The notes beneath the pieces are model-generated. The model saw nothing but the letters and a program-made list of their open reading frames with translations. It made no database searches and had not been told where the DNA came from. From Neptunicoccus cionae (GTDB lineage Bacteria; Pseudomonadota; Alphaproteobacteria; Rhodobacterales; Rhodobacteraceae), in assembly GCF_014643735.1 (NCBI RefSeq), contig NZ_BMKA01000004.1:62001-126000 (forward strand): a stretch of DNA of 64,000 nucleotides, written 5' to 3'. Positions 35,668 to 44,752 of the stretch are shown piece after piece (positions within the stretch are counted from its first letter, which is position 1; each line of letters begins with the position of its first letter). The position numbers were made by a program, and so were the translations under genes.

Positions 35668-36443
35668 CCCTTCCGCAGGGTACCCGCACGCTCTGCACTG
35701 GCCCGCATATTTCGTGCGAACAGGGTCACATCGATGTCGGTTGCGATGAAAGTTGCCCCCAAATCACGGCATTTTTCCTGTAATTCGGTATCAAGGGTCA
35801 GGATACCCGCCGCTTTACCGCTGTCGACGATCCGTTCCATCGCATCCAGCACAGCCGTTTTCACCGCTGGCGCACCGGCCTGTCCGATGTAGCCCATATC
35901 CGCCGCCAGATCGGACGGACCGATGAACACGCCATCCAGACCCTCCACTGCAAGAATGTCATCCAGCGCCTCCATACCCTTCTGGTTCTCCACCTGCGCC
36001 AACAGGCAGATTTCATCGCGGGCAGTGGTCAGATAATCCGCGATCCCCGAAAAATCTGACGCACGGGCGAGCGCTGATCCTACACCGCGCAAACCGTGGG
36101 GCGGGTAGGTCACAGCCGCCACCAGTTCGCGCGCCTGTTCGGCTGTTTCCACCATCGGCACCAGCAGGCTTTGCGCGCCTGCATCCAGAAGCTGTTTTAT
36201 CATCCAGACCTCGCCAATCGGCGGACGGACCACAGGATGGGCGGGACGCCCCGCGATCACCTGCAACTGCGCCACAATGGAGCGCAGGTCGTTTGGCGCA
36301 TGTTCCCCGTCAATCAGCAGCCAGTCAAACCCTGCTCCGGCACTGATCTCGGCGATATAGGGGTCGGCCAGCCCGAGCCAGCAGCCGATTTGCGGGTCGC
36401 CGTCTTTGAGGGCCTGTTTGAACGTGTTTTTCGGGGCTGGCAT
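35664..36443 (-). CDS. hpaI: HpcH/HpaI aldolase (4-hydroxy-2-oxoheptanedioate aldolase)
   Basis: A 259-residue class II pyruvate aldolase. The family residues appear in [43 protein letters not shown] and [10 protein letters not shown], where metal and pyruvate are bound. It splits 4-hydroxy-2-oxoheptanedioate into pyruvate and succinic semialdehyde, the last step of the homoprotocatechuate pathway. It is the last gene of the hpa operon, 11 bases after hpaH. Confidence 0.88.
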   Translation of the reverse strand: MPAPKNTFKQALKDGDPQIGCWLGLADPYIAEISAGAGFDWLLIDGEHAPNDLRSIVAQLQVIAGRPAHPVVRPPIGEVWMIKQLLDAGAQSLLVPMVETAEQARELVAAVTYPPHGLRGVGSALARASDFSGIADYLTTARDEICLLAQVENQKGMEALDDILAVEGLDGVFIGPSDLAADMGYIGQAGAPAVKTAVLDAMERIVDSGKAAGILTLDTELQEKCRDLGATFIATDIDVTLFARNMRASAERAGTLRKG

Positions 36444-36454
36444 GGGGGAAATTC

Positions 36455-37255
36455 CTATTCAAATGAAACGCTGACAGAGCCGAAATCGGCAAAATCCGCT
36501 GTAATTCTTGACCCAGATGGACATTCAACGGGCCGGATAAAGCTGCCGGACAGGATGATCTGCCCCGGTGCGAGGCTTTGACCGTATTGCGCCATGCGAC
36601 GGGCGAGCCAGACAACGCTTTCTACCGGATCGTTCAGAACCCCTGCTCCGAGTCCGGTTTCCTCAACCTCATCGTTGCGCGAAGTGATCGCCCCGACCCA
36701 GCGCAGATCGAAGGCATCCACCTTGTGGCGCTGCGCCCCAAGAACAACTCCGGCGTTGGCGGCATTGTCGCTAATGGTATCAAACACCTTGCGGGTCTGC
36801 CCCGTTTCCGGATCGGCGCGCAATATGCGGGTGTCTAGGATTTCCAACGCTGGAGCCACGTAATCCGTTGCTGCCAGCACATCATCGCGGGACACATCCG
36901 CGCCACCGATTGCGGATTTCAGCACAAACGCGATTTCTGTTTCGATGCGCGGCTGAATAAAGCGGCCCTTTGGCACGACTGCACCATCCGCAAAAACCAT
37001 ATCGTCAAACAGAATGCCACTGTCGGGAATATCAATGTTCAGCGCTGATTGCATCGCCTTAGAGGTCAGACCAATTTTCCAGCCGACAACCGAGCGCCCC
37101 TGTTCCAGTTTCGCACGATAAATCGCGTTCTGGATCGCATAGGCGTCATCCATACCCATTTCGGGAAACTGTTTAGTCAGCAGACCGATCTGCGTGCCGG
37201 AGGCCTCGGCCTGCAACAAATCAGCCGCCGCCCTTGCGTGGTCTTCAGGGGTCAT
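36455..37255 (-). CDS. hpaH: 2-oxo-hepta-4-ene-1,7-dioate hydratase
   Basis: A 266-residue hydratase of the MhpD/HpaH family, with [24 protein letters not shown] and LDTRILR, where the acidic residues bind Mg2+. It adds water to the oxoheptenedioate to give the substrate of HpaI. It overlaps the next upstream gene by four bases. Confidence 0.88.
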   Translation of the reverse strand: MTPEDHARAAADLLQAEASGTQIGLLTKQFPEMGMDDAYAIQNAIYRAKLEQGRSVVGWKIGLTSKAMQSALNIDIPDSGILFDDMVFADGAVVPKGRFIQPRIETEIAFVLKSAIGGADVSRDDVLAATDYVAPALEILDTRILRADPETGQTRKVFDTISDNAANAGVVLGAQRHKVDAFDLRWVGAITSRNDEVEETGLGAGVLNDPVESVVWLARRMAQYGQSLAPGQIILSGSFIRPVECPSGSRITADFADFGSVSVSFE

Positions 37256-38106
37256 TGCGCTTCATCCTCGATCAAATTGCGCAGGGTGCCAATGGTGTTC
37301 ACCTCTACCTCTACCACGTCACCGGGTTTCAGGAACTGCGGCGGGTCGAGCCGTGCGCCCGAGCCTGTTGGCGTGCCGGTGACGATAACATCGCCGGGCT
37401 GCAGGGTCATAAACGTAGAGATGTATTCGATCTCGCGCCGGATCGGGTGCATCATGCGGGACAGCACATCGTCCTGACGCACCTCTCCGTTAACGCGAGT
37501 GATGATGCGGGCGTCATCCAGTTGGGCTGCGTCCGTGAAGGGCACCAGCCACGGCCCGATTGCTCCGGAATTGTCCCAGTTCTTGCCTTGGGTTACATTG
37601 AACTTCGCGTGGCGCACCCAGTCGCGGATGGTGCCTTCATTACAGATCGTCAGCGCTGCAATATGGTCGTACGCATCCGCCTGCGAAATCCTGCGGCCGC
37701 CCTTGCCGATCACAATCGCAACTTCCCCTTCATAATCGAGCTGCGGACTTTCTGGCGGACGGATCAACGGGCGGTCATGGCCTGTGAAACCGCTGGCGAA
37801 ACGGGGAAACAGCGACATATATTTTGGCTGTTCGGACCCGTCTTTATATTCCGCGTTCCGGTCGGGAAAGTTCACCCCGACGCACAGGATACGCGGCGCA
37901 TTGGGCAGAACCATTTCGAACTGATAATCGGTATGGCTCGGCGTGCGTCCCTGCGCATCCTCGGCCAGTTCGCCCAGTCCGCCAGCTTTGATCGCGTCCA
38001 GCAGTGTCGGCCACTCCGGGAAGGTGTCGTTCAAAGGGATCATTCCGGCGTCTGTCACTGCGCCGTAAAATGTTCCACCCTCGGCAGTATAGGTTGCAAA
38101 ACGCAT
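37252..38106 (-). CDS. hpaG: Fumarylacetoacetate hydrolase-family protein (HpaG-type decarboxylase/isomerase)
   Basis: A 284-residue FAH-family protein with CVGVNFPDRNAEY, YEGEVAIVIGKGGRRI and VTGTPTGSGARLDPPQFLKPGDVVEVE. The metal-binding acidic residues are in the YEGEVA motif. E. coli HpaG is a two-domain protein of about 430 residues; this is the single-domain length. In this operon it should decarboxylate and isomerise 5-oxopent-3-ene-1,2,5-tricarboxylate. ATG 38106 follows GAGGA at normal spacing and gives the usual MRFATYT start; ATG 38121 overlaps the dioxygenase stop and is the alternative. Confidence 0.82.
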   Translation of the reverse strand: MRFATYTAEGGTFYGAVTDAGMIPLNDTFPEWPTLLDAIKAGGLGELAEDAQGRTPSHTDYQFEMVLPNAPRILCVGVNFPDRNAEYKDGSEQPKYMSLFPRFASGFTGHDRPLIRPPESPQLDYEGEVAIVIGKGGRRISQADAYDHIAALTICNEGTIRDWVRHAKFNVTQGKNWDNSGAIGPWLVPFTDAAQLDDARIITRVNGEVRQDDVLSRMMHPIRREIEYISTFMTLQPGDVIVTGTPTGSGARLDPPQFLKPGDVVEVEVNTIGTLRNLIEDEAQ

Positions 38107-38117
38107 GTCTGGGGTCC

Positions 38118-39101
38118 TCATGGTGCGATGATGGGGCTGGCTTGAATGTCAGAGTCGCGTGTCTCGGCGCCGACAAAATTGGTGCCATGTTCAAACCAGC
38201 TGCGCGGTGCAGCCGCACCCCAAAGGGTCTGGCGTTGCGGGTCTTTCAAATCCCATTTGATCGGCTCCATATCGGGATCGACCGTCTGGTAATCCGAACA
38301 GTAGATTTCGATCCGGTGCCCGTCCGGGTCCAGAATATACAGGAAGAAGGCATTGGAAATTCCGTGCCGCCCCGGCCCCCGCTCGATGTTGTCCACATAA
38401 CCCGTGGTCGCCATCAGATCCAGCAGGTCGATGATGTTCAGCGGTGTCGGCACCCAGAACGCAACATGGTGCATCCGCGGTCCGGTGCCGTTGGTAAAGG
38501 CCATATCATGCACGCCGCCCTTGCGGTGCATCCATGCTGCCCAAAGTTTCTTGCTCTCGTCGTCCTCGGTGTATTCCGTCACGCGGAAACCGAAATCATT
38601 GTAGAACGCAACCGAGGCATCCACATCCGGTGAGAAACAGTTAAAGTGGTCAATCCGCAAAGGTTTCACCCCGCGATAGAGCGCGTATTTCTGGTGGATA
38701 GGCTCCAAACGGTCCATCTTGTGATAGAACTCCAGCGGAATGCCGATGTTGTCAGATGTCAGCAATGTGCGGCCTTGATAGGGACGTTCCACCCATTCAG
38801 TCGGGCGACCTTTGGCCTTGAAATAGGTTTCAGCCTTATTCAGATCTTCTTCGTCAAAAGTCTTAAAGCCCATCACCTCAACCGTGCCGGGCTGGTCGGA
38901 TTTTTGCAGGATAATGCAGTGATGGCCCCGCTCCTCCATCGCGCGCAGATAGACGTGCGTATCGCTCTCGTCCGTTACCTGAAGCCCGAGGATTTCAGTG
39001 TAAAACGTCTTGGAGGCCGCTAGATCCTTGACGTTCAGGCACGCATGGGACAGGCGGATCGTATTAAAGTCGGGGTAAAGGTTTGGTGCAGGTACAGGCA
39101 T
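38118..39101 (-). CDS. hpaD: 3,4-dihydroxyphenylacetate 2,3-dioxygenase (extradiol, VOC fold)
   Basis: A 327-residue type I extradiol dioxygenase with two VOC halves, RLSHACLNVKDLAASKTFY and RIDHFNCFSPDVDASVAFY. The metal ligands are consistent with His in RIDHFN, His in MHHVAFWV and Glu in HRIEIYCSDY. It opens the ring of homoprotocatechuate between C2 and C3. Its start shares one base with the hpaE stop. Confidence 0.88.
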   Translation of the reverse strand: MPVPAPNLYPDFNTIRLSHACLNVKDLAASKTFYTEILGLQVTDESDTHVYLRAMEERGHHCIILQKSDQPGTVEVMGFKTFDEEDLNKAETYFKAKGRPTEWVERPYQGRTLLTSDNIGIPLEFYHKMDRLEPIHQKYALYRGVKPLRIDHFNCFSPDVDASVAFYNDFGFRVTEYTEDDESKKLWAAWMHRKGGVHDMAFTNGTGPRMHHVAFWVPTPLNIIDLLDLMATTGYVDNIERGPGRHGISNAFFLYILDPDGHRIEIYCSDYQTVDPDMEPIKWDLKDPQRQTLWGAAAPRSWFEHGTNFVGAETRDSDIQASPIIAP

Positions 39102-40612
39102 CAGTTTGCTCCCAGTTTGGTGATTTTATGCTGTCCGGTGGCGAAACCGATGTGTTTTTGTTCCATGTAGAATTCAAACGACCAGTCGCCGCCATCACGC
39201 CCGATGCCGCTGGCTTTGACGCCGCCGAACGGGGTTGGCAGGTGGCGCACGTTTTCCGAGTTTACCCAGATCATGCCCGCCTCCAGCTTGTTGGTAAAGC
39301 GCAGGGCACGGGTCAGATCGTTGGTCCAGACATAGCCGGTCAGTCCGTAGGGAATGTCATTGGCAATCTGCAACGCTTCTTCTTCGGTGCTGAAAGGAAT
39401 AGAGGTCAGGACCGGACCAAAGATTTCCTCTTGTGCGATCCGCATCTGGTTTGTGGCCTGTGTGAACAGCGTCGGGCGCACGAAATAGCCCTCTTCGCCG
39501 ACAACCTCGCCGCCAGCGGCGACTGTCGCGCCGTCTTGTTTGGCGATGTCAAAATAGCTGGTGACCTTGTTGAAATGTACCTCTGTCACCAGAGGCCCGA
39601 TTTCTGTTGCAGGGTCGAGCGGATGGCCCACTTTGATCCGGTTCACCCGTTCGATCAGCTTTGCCTCAAACTCTTCACGGATGGTGTCTTGGATCAGCAG
39701 GCGGGAGGAGGACGTGCAGCGCTCGCCGTTGATCGAATAGATCATGAAAATCGCAGCATCAAGCGCACGGTCCAGATCGGCGTCGTCAAACACGATAACA
39801 GGGTTCTTACCGCCCAGCTCCAGATGGTTGCGCTTCAAAGTGTCCGCACCTTGTTTGGTGATCAGACTACCGGTGCGGCTTTCCCCCACAAAGGCAATCG
39901 CCTTGATCTTGGGATGCTCGCACAGCGCCTTGCCTGCCTCTTCGCCAAAGCCGTTCACCGTGTTCAGAACACCCGGCGGAAGTCCGGCTTCCTCTGCGAT
40001 TTCCACCAGCAGGCGGGCCGTTAAAGGCGAGGCTTCGGCGGGTTTGTGCACCACAGTGCAGCCTGCCGCCAGTGCCGGAGCGATCTTCCAAGTGGACAGC
40101 ATAAACGGCGTGTTCCACGGCGTAATAACGCCTACGGGACCGATCGGCACGCGGGTGGTGATATTCATCAGGGTCGGGGATTGCAGGTGCTGCCCGTCCC
40201 GCGCTTGCACCACCTGATCGGCAAAGTAGCGGAAGTTTTCAGCCCCGCGCAGGGCGGCTTTGGACATGAATTTGTAGGCCTGTCCGGTATCCCAGCATTC
40301 GCACAAGGCGATTTCCTCGGCCCGCGCTTCGATGCCTTCGGCAATGCGGATCAGGATTTTCTTACGCTCCAGCGCAGGCAGATCACGCCAATCCGCAAAC
40401 GCATCATGGGCCGCGTTCGCTGCCTTGTCGATGTCAGCCGCATTTCCTTCGGCAACATCACATATCACGCTTTTATCAACGGGGGAGGTGGACTGAAACA
40501 CACCGGCACTTCCGTCCGTGTCTGCGCCACCAATCCGGTTCTTGATCCCCGTGTCGCGGAACCGCTGCAGATAGCTTTCAAGCTTATGGATGTTATCGTC
40601 GCGTGCAGTCAT
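39101..40612 (-). CDS. hpaE: 5-carboxymethyl-2-hydroxymuconate semialdehyde dehydrogenase
   Basis: A 503-residue aldehyde dehydrogenase. The catalytic Cys is in INGERCTSSSRLL and the general base Glu in LELGGKNPVIVFDDAD; NAD-binding GESRTGSLI is present. It oxidises the ring-cleavage semialdehyde to the carboxymethyl-hydroxymuconate acid. ATG 40612, with GAAGGA before it, is preferred; the open frame upstream to 40681 overlaps hpaF. Confidence 0.9.
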   Translation of the reverse strand: MTARDDNIHKLESYLQRFRDTGIKNRIGGADTDGSAGVFQSTSPVDKSVICDVAEGNAADIDKAANAAHDAFADWRDLPALERKKILIRIAEGIEARAEEIALCECWDTGQAYKFMSKAALRGAENFRYFADQVVQARDGQHLQSPTLMNITTRVPIGPVGVITPWNTPFMLSTWKIAPALAAGCTVVHKPAEASPLTARLLVEIAEEAGLPPGVLNTVNGFGEEAGKALCEHPKIKAIAFVGESRTGSLITKQGADTLKRNHLELGGKNPVIVFDDADLDRALDAAIFMIYSINGERCTSSSRLLIQDTIREEFEAKLIERVNRIKVGHPLDPATEIGPLVTEVHFNKVTSYFDIAKQDGATVAAGGEVVGEEGYFVRPTLFTQATNQMRIAQEEIFGPVLTSIPFSTEEEALQIANDIPYGLTGYVWTNDLTRALRFTNKLEAGMIWVNSENVRHLPTPFGGVKASGIGRDGGDWSFEFYMEQKHIGFATGQHKITKLGAN

Positions 40613-40622
40613 GATGTGTCCT

Positions 40623-41012
40623 TCAGTTGGCAGCGGGCATGTGATCGCGGATGGTGCCGCATTTGGGGGAGAGTGCCCCATCTATGTCGCGCATTTCAGC
40701 AGAGAGCGCGATGGAACGGGTCGCCATAACAGGGGCGAGGAAGTCTTTCGCGGCAGAGAAAATGCGTGCGATGGCGTCTTGTTTAACGTCAGCCGCGCGG
40801 CCTTCGCGCAGGCGCACAGACAGATCAACAAATCCGTGTTTTGGATCGCCGTCCGCAATTGCGTAGTGATCCACACGGATCGCACGCACACGAATACCTG
40901 CCGTAGGGAAGGTATCAATCGCAGAAGCCGTGGCGCGGATCGTTTCGCACAGGGCGCCCATATCCACGACGTCTTCGAGATTGCCGGAGTATTCGATATG
41001 AAAATGGGGCAT
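40623..41012 (-). CDS. hpaF: 5-carboxymethyl-2-hydroxymuconate delta-isomerase
   Basis: A 129-residue tautomerase-family protein whose mature start is MPHFHIEYSGNLED; the N-terminal proline after Met removal is the catalytic base. The length is normal for HpaF (about 125). It isomerises carboxymethyl-hydroxymuconate. It is the first gene of the hpa operon, 10 bases before hpaE. The longer open frame starting at 41069 is rejected because it would bury the proline. Confidence 0.88.
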   Translation of the reverse strand: MPHFHIEYSGNLEDVVDMGALCETIRATASAIDTFPTAGIRVRAIRVDHYAIADGDPKHGFVDLSVRLREGRAADVKQDAIARIFSAAKDFLAPVMATRSIALSAEMRDIDGALSPKCGTIRDHMPAAN

Positions 41013-41196
41013 GATAGTCCTTAATGCGTTAATGATTGCGTTGTTAATTAATCGGCATCTCACTGTCAACCCTTGGTGCCCCTTATCCGCCTACGAAGAT
41101 TTAGCCCTGACAGGCAACCAACACCGGACTGCGACAAATTTTCCGCAGTTTTTTGCCTGAAAATCAGTTGTCCAGCTTGACCCTCCCCCACTGGAA

Positions 41197-41212
41197 GCCC
41201 CCATATGGGGGC
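41197..41212 (+). promoter_or_regulatory. Perfect palindrome over the start codon of the copper-locus peptide
   Basis: GCCCCC-ATAT-GGGGGC forms a 6-base stem with a four-base loop that contains the ATG at 41205. In RNA it would hide this start, and if ATG 41214 is used it would cover the ribosome site. It may act as a translational switch or a DNA-binding site. Confidence 0.4.
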
Positions 41213-41573
41213 AATGAAACCAGTAATCTGCCTCATACTCAGCCTTGTGCTGGCACTCACGGCCCTAGTCGCCCCTTCGGAGGTGCGCGCATCTGCGCCC
41301 GCCGTTGAGATGGCGCAAATGGATCACGTTGATGCCGCCAAAACCAGTGCAGAGTGTATTGGATGCGATCCCACGCAAGCAGATCAGATTGCAAATTGCA
41401 ACGATGGCTGTGCGACGAACTGCATGGCAGGGGGCACCGGCGCTTGCACGCTCGGCGAGGGTCTGTCGTTTCCCACCGCCGCGCCAGACACGCAAATACA
41501 GGCAGGTGAAGGGCCTAAACTTTCTGGGATGGCCGCCCCGCCAGAACCGTTTCCGCCAAAAGCCTCTCTTTGA
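41205..41573 (+). CDS. Small secreted cysteine-rich protein of the copper locus
   Basis: A 122-residue protein with an N-terminal hydrophobic signal (VICLILSLVLALTALVAPSEVRA) and a mature part containing six Cys in ECIGCDP, IANCNDGCATNCMAGGTGAC. The C-terminal third is Pro/Gly-rich. It matches the size and pattern of exported metal-binding or disulfide-linked peptides, but I do not recognise a family. It is followed on the same strand by a multicopper oxidase gene, suggesting a copper role. ATG 41214 is an alternative start. Confidence 0.55.
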   Translation: MGAMKPVICLILSLVLALTALVAPSEVRASAPAVEMAQMDHVDAAKTSAECIGCDPTQADQIANCNDGCATNCMAGGTGACTLGEGLSFPTAAPDTQIQAGEGPKLSGMAAPPEPFPPKASL

Positions 41574-41661
41574 ACCTGACACCGCCGCCCCTTTGGGTAG
41601 CAATCAATCGCGCGGCTTCAATGCTGAACGCGCGCATCTATGACAGTTCAAGGACGACCAC

Positions 41662-43086
41662 ATGTTGACGACCCCATTTCTAAACAGGCGACAGTTTCTC
41701 GCCTCCGGCGCGGCCTTTGCCGCCTCCACAAAAATAGCCGCTGGTGCAACGGCCACATCGACGGGAAATCCCATCACGCTACGCGCTGCAACTGGCCAAG
41801 CTGCCCTGCGCCCTGCCCCTTTCGGTTTGACGCCGGTTTGGCATTACAACGGCGCAGTTCCGGGTGCAGCAATTCGCGTGCGCCAAGGCGAGCGACTGCG
41901 CATCGAAGCGCAGAACGATTTGCCCGAAGACACCACGATCCATTGGCACGGCATCCGCACCCCGAATGCAATGGATGGCGTGCCGGACCTGACACAGGCC
42001 GCGATTCCGGCAGGTGGAAAATTCCTTTACGAATTTGACGTGCAGGACGCAGGAACATTCTGGTATCACCCGCACCACAACAGTTCAAAGCAGGTTGGTC
42101 ACGGGCTATACGGACCTTTGATTGTGGAAGAACACGACCCGATAAAAGTAGACCGAGACCTGACATGGATGCTGGACGACTGGCGTCTGACAGAAGGCGG
42201 CGAGATCGCAGGCGGGTTTGGTTCCATGCACGACGCCGGCCATGGCGGGCGGATGGGCAACACGGTCACGATCAACGGCAAAATGCCCGACCGCCTCGCG
42301 GTGAAAACCGGAGAGCGTATCCGGCTGCGGTTGATCAATGCCGCCAACGCACGGATATTCGGGTTGGACTTTGGCGCGTTATCGCCAATTGTCATTGCAA
42401 TCGACGGGCAGCCGGTGAGCCCCCATGCACCAGAGAGTGGCGTGGTTGTTATCGGACCTGCGATGCGCGTTGATCTGGTTTTGGATATGTCCGGCAAACC
42501 CGGTGAAGCGCTGCCCGTGCAGGATGTGTTTTACAACCGGATGGAATACAAACTGCTGGATTTCGTCCATGATGCCACGCTGCTGCGCAGCACTGTGCCG
42601 GATTGGTCGATAGAGCTTGCACCTAACCCGCTGTCCGAACCGGATCTCGCCACTGCCACGCGGCACGAAGTGATTTTTAACGGCGGCATGATGGGTCAAG
42701 GCATGATGGGGGGCGGTATGATGTCCATGATGAACCAGATGCGGCAAGGCAACATGTGGTTCATTAACGGCGTCGCAGCCAAGGGTCCGGTGAAGGAACC
42801 GTTTTTGAAGCTCGCACAGGGGACGTCCCATATCCTCAGCATGGAAAACCGTACCGCGTGGCCCCATCCGATCCACTTCCACGGTCACAGCTTTCGGGTG
42901 ATTGCCCGCAACGACCAGCCCACGCGTTTTAAGGAATGGCAGGACACTGTCATGATGGCCCCCAAAGAAAAGGTAGATATCGCCTTTGTGGCGGACAATC
43001 CAGGCGACTGGATGTTCCACTGTCATATTCTGGAACATCAGGCCGCCGGTATGATGGGCGTAATCCGTGTCGGTGCCGAAGCCTAG
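41662..43086 (+). CDS. Multicopper oxidase (CueO/CopA-like, Tat-exported)
   Basis: A 474-residue three-cupredoxin oxidase. The Tat signal is NRRQFLASGAAFAAS. Copper ligands are in HWHGIR (94-99), WYHPHH (135-140), HPIHFHGHS and HCHILEHQAAGM near the end. A Met-rich stretch (GMMGQGMMGGGMMSMMNQM) near 350 resembles the CueO Cu(I)-binding insertion. It likely oxidises periplasmic Cu(I) to the less toxic Cu(II). A DUF411 protein gene follows 62 bases later. Confidence 0.88.
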   Translation: MLTTPFLNRRQFLASGAAFAASTKIAAGATATSTGNPITLRAATGQAALRPAPFGLTPVWHYNGAVPGAAIRVRQGERLRIEAQNDLPEDTTIHWHGIRTPNAMDGVPDLTQAAIPAGGKFLYEFDVQDAGTFWYHPHHNSSKQVGHGLYGPLIVEEHDPIKVDRDLTWMLDDWRLTEGGEIAGGFGSMHDAGHGGRMGNTVTINGKMPDRLAVKTGERIRLRLINAANARIFGLDFGALSPIVIAIDGQPVSPHAPESGVVVIGPAMRVDLVLDMSGKPGEALPVQDVFYNRMEYKLLDFVHDATLLRSTVPDWSIELAPNPLSEPDLATATRHEVIFNGGMMGQGMMGGGMMSMMNQMRQGNMWFINGVAAKGPVKEPFLKLAQGTSHILSMENRTAWPHPIHFHGHSFRVIARNDQPTRFKEWQDTVMMAPKEKVDIAFVADNPGDWMFHCHILEHQAAGMMGVIRVGAEA

Positions 43087-43148
43087 ATCCCGACCAATCC
43101 AACATGAATTCCGCCGGACACCACCGGCGACAGATAAGGAAACTGAAG

Positions 43149-43628
43149 ATGAAATTCGAAATCACCAAAAAGCGCGGCCTATCCTTAATGGGAACAGCGG
43201 CGGCGTCCCTCGCAGTCTACACCTTTGTTGCAATCGGAAGCGGTTCCTCTCCGGTCGCAGCGCAGGAGGTTAAACTTTATAAAGACCCGTCCTGTGGCTG
43301 CTGCGAAGTCCACGGAGAGTACCTGCGCGAACATGGTTTTGAGGTAGAGATCATCCCAACCCATGACCTGAGCGAGATCAACCGCAAGGCCGGTGTCGCT
43401 GAAGGTTTGCAGGGTTGCCACACGGCCATTATCGGAGATTACGCAGTAAGCGGCCACGTCCCTGTCAGTGTGATCGAACAAATGCTGGCAGAAAAACCGG
43501 ACATCTCTGCGATTTCCCTGCCCGGCATGCCGCAAGGGTCTCCGGGGATGGGGGGCACCAAACAGGAACCCTTCACCGTCTACAGTATGAAGGACGGCGG
43601 CGCCCCACAGGTCTATGCCGTAGACTAA
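43149..43628 (+). CDS. DUF411 family copper-related protein
   Basis: A 159-residue protein with an N-terminal signal/anchor (residues about 10-40) and the family motif KDPSCGCCEVHGEYL, whose Cys-Gly-Cys-Cys is likely to bind metal. It also has GVAEGLQGCHTAIIGDYAVSGHVP. DUF411 proteins are commonly found with copper oxidases and copper exporters. ATG 43149 follows AAGGA; the frame continues upstream only into the oxidase gene. A hairpin follows its stop. Confidence 0.85.
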   Translation: MKFEITKKRGLSLMGTAAASLAVYTFVAIGSGSSPVAAQEVKLYKDPSCGCCEVHGEYLREHGFEVEIIPTHDLSEINRKAGVAEGLQGCHTAIIGDYAVSGHVPVSVIEQMLAEKPDISAISLPGMPQGSPGMGGTKQEPFTVYSMKDGGAPQVYAVD

Positions 43629-43636
43629 CCAAGCTC

Positions 43637-43663
43637 GGACCGGCGATGTTGGATTGCCGGTCC
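43637..43663 (+). terminator. Hairpin after the copper genes
   Basis: GGACCGGC (43637-43644) pairs with GCCGGTCC (43656-43663), followed by TTC and a mixed T-rich run. It probably ends the copper transcript before the arsenate genes. Confidence 0.6.
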
Positions 43664-43753
43664 TTCAAACCACCTTGTTTGTCACAATAGTTTTACATAT
43701 CCATGCGATAAACTCCGCGCAGGCGGATGGCGGATCAGGAATGGATTGAAACA

Positions 43754-44752
43754 ATGACAACCTATGCAATTAACGGCTTGGGCCGGATGGGGAAACTGGC
43801 GCTGCGCCCGCTGCTGGAACAAGGGGCGGAAATCGCGTTTGTGAATGATGCAGAGGGCGATCCCGCCATGCACGCCCATCTGCTGGAATTTGACTCCGTT
43901 CATGGCCGCTGGAACGCCGAGATTTCTGCGGATGACACTTCAATAACCATTGACGGAACGCGAATCCCCGTCACCAAGACCCGCAAGCTCGAAGACTTGC
44001 CACTGCACGGTGTCGATGTGGTGATCGACTGCACGGGCGCCTTCAAGACCGAGGCAAAACTGTCCCCCTATTTTAACGCTGGCGTGAAAAAAGTTGTTGT
44101 CTCGGCGCCTGTAAAGGACGGACAGACCGCCAACATTGTCTATGGCGTGAACAACGATACCTACGATCCAGCGACCCACAGCATCGTCACAGCGGCGAGT
44201 TGCACGACTAACTGTATTGCGCCTGTGGTAAAGGTTCTTCTGGAAGGGATCGGAATCAAGCATGGTTCCATCACCACGATCCACGATGTGACCAACACAC
44301 AAACAATCGTCGATCGCCCCGCCAAAGACCTGCGGCGGGCGCGTTCTGCCCTGACCAATCTGATCCCGACGACCACCGGATCCGCCACGGCGATCACGCT
44401 GATCTACCCCGAACTGAAAGGGAAGCTGAACGGCCACGCTGTCAGGGTGCCGCTGCTGAATGCGTCTCTGACCGACTGCGTTTTTGAACTGGAGCGTGAA
44501 ACCACAGCGCAGGAGGTGAACGCCCTGTTCCAAGCCGCCGCTGACGGCCCGCTGAAAGGAATCCTTGGATATGAAACGCGGCCTTTGGTGTCTTGTGACT
44601 ATACAAACGACACCCGCAGCACGATTATTGATGCACCGTCCACGATGGTGGTGAACGGCACGCAGGTCAAAATTTATGCGTGGTATGACAATGAATACGG
44701 CTATGCGCATCGTCTGGTGGATGTGGCGCTGATGGTGGGTGTTGGACTGTGA
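43754..44752 (+). CDS. gapdh: ArsJ-associated glyceraldehyde-3-phosphate dehydrogenase
   Basis: A 332-residue GAPDH with NAD motif [15 protein letters not shown], catalytic Cys150 in ASCTTNC and His177 in TIHDVT. Beside arsJ it is expected to use arsenate in place of phosphate, making 1-arseno-3-phosphoglycerate. It starts [14 protein letters not shown] 43727 is an upstream alternative. The stop overlaps the GTG of arsJ by three bases. Confidence 0.9.
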   Translation: MTTYAINGLGRMGKLALRPLLEQGAEIAFVNDAEGDPAMHAHLLEFDSVHGRWNAEISADDTSITIDGTRIPVTKTRKLEDLPLHGVDVVIDCTGAFKTEAKLSPYFNAGVKKVVVSAPVKDGQTANIVYGVNNDTYDPATHSIVTAASCTTNCIAPVVKVLLEGIGIKHGSITTIHDVTNTQTIVDRPAKDLRRARSALTNLIPTTTGSATAITLIYPELKGKLNGHAVRVPLLNASLTDCVFELERETTAQEVNALFQAAADGPLKGILGYETRPLVSCDYTNDTRSTIIDAPSTMVVNGTQVKIYAWYDNEYGYAHRLVDVALMVGVGL

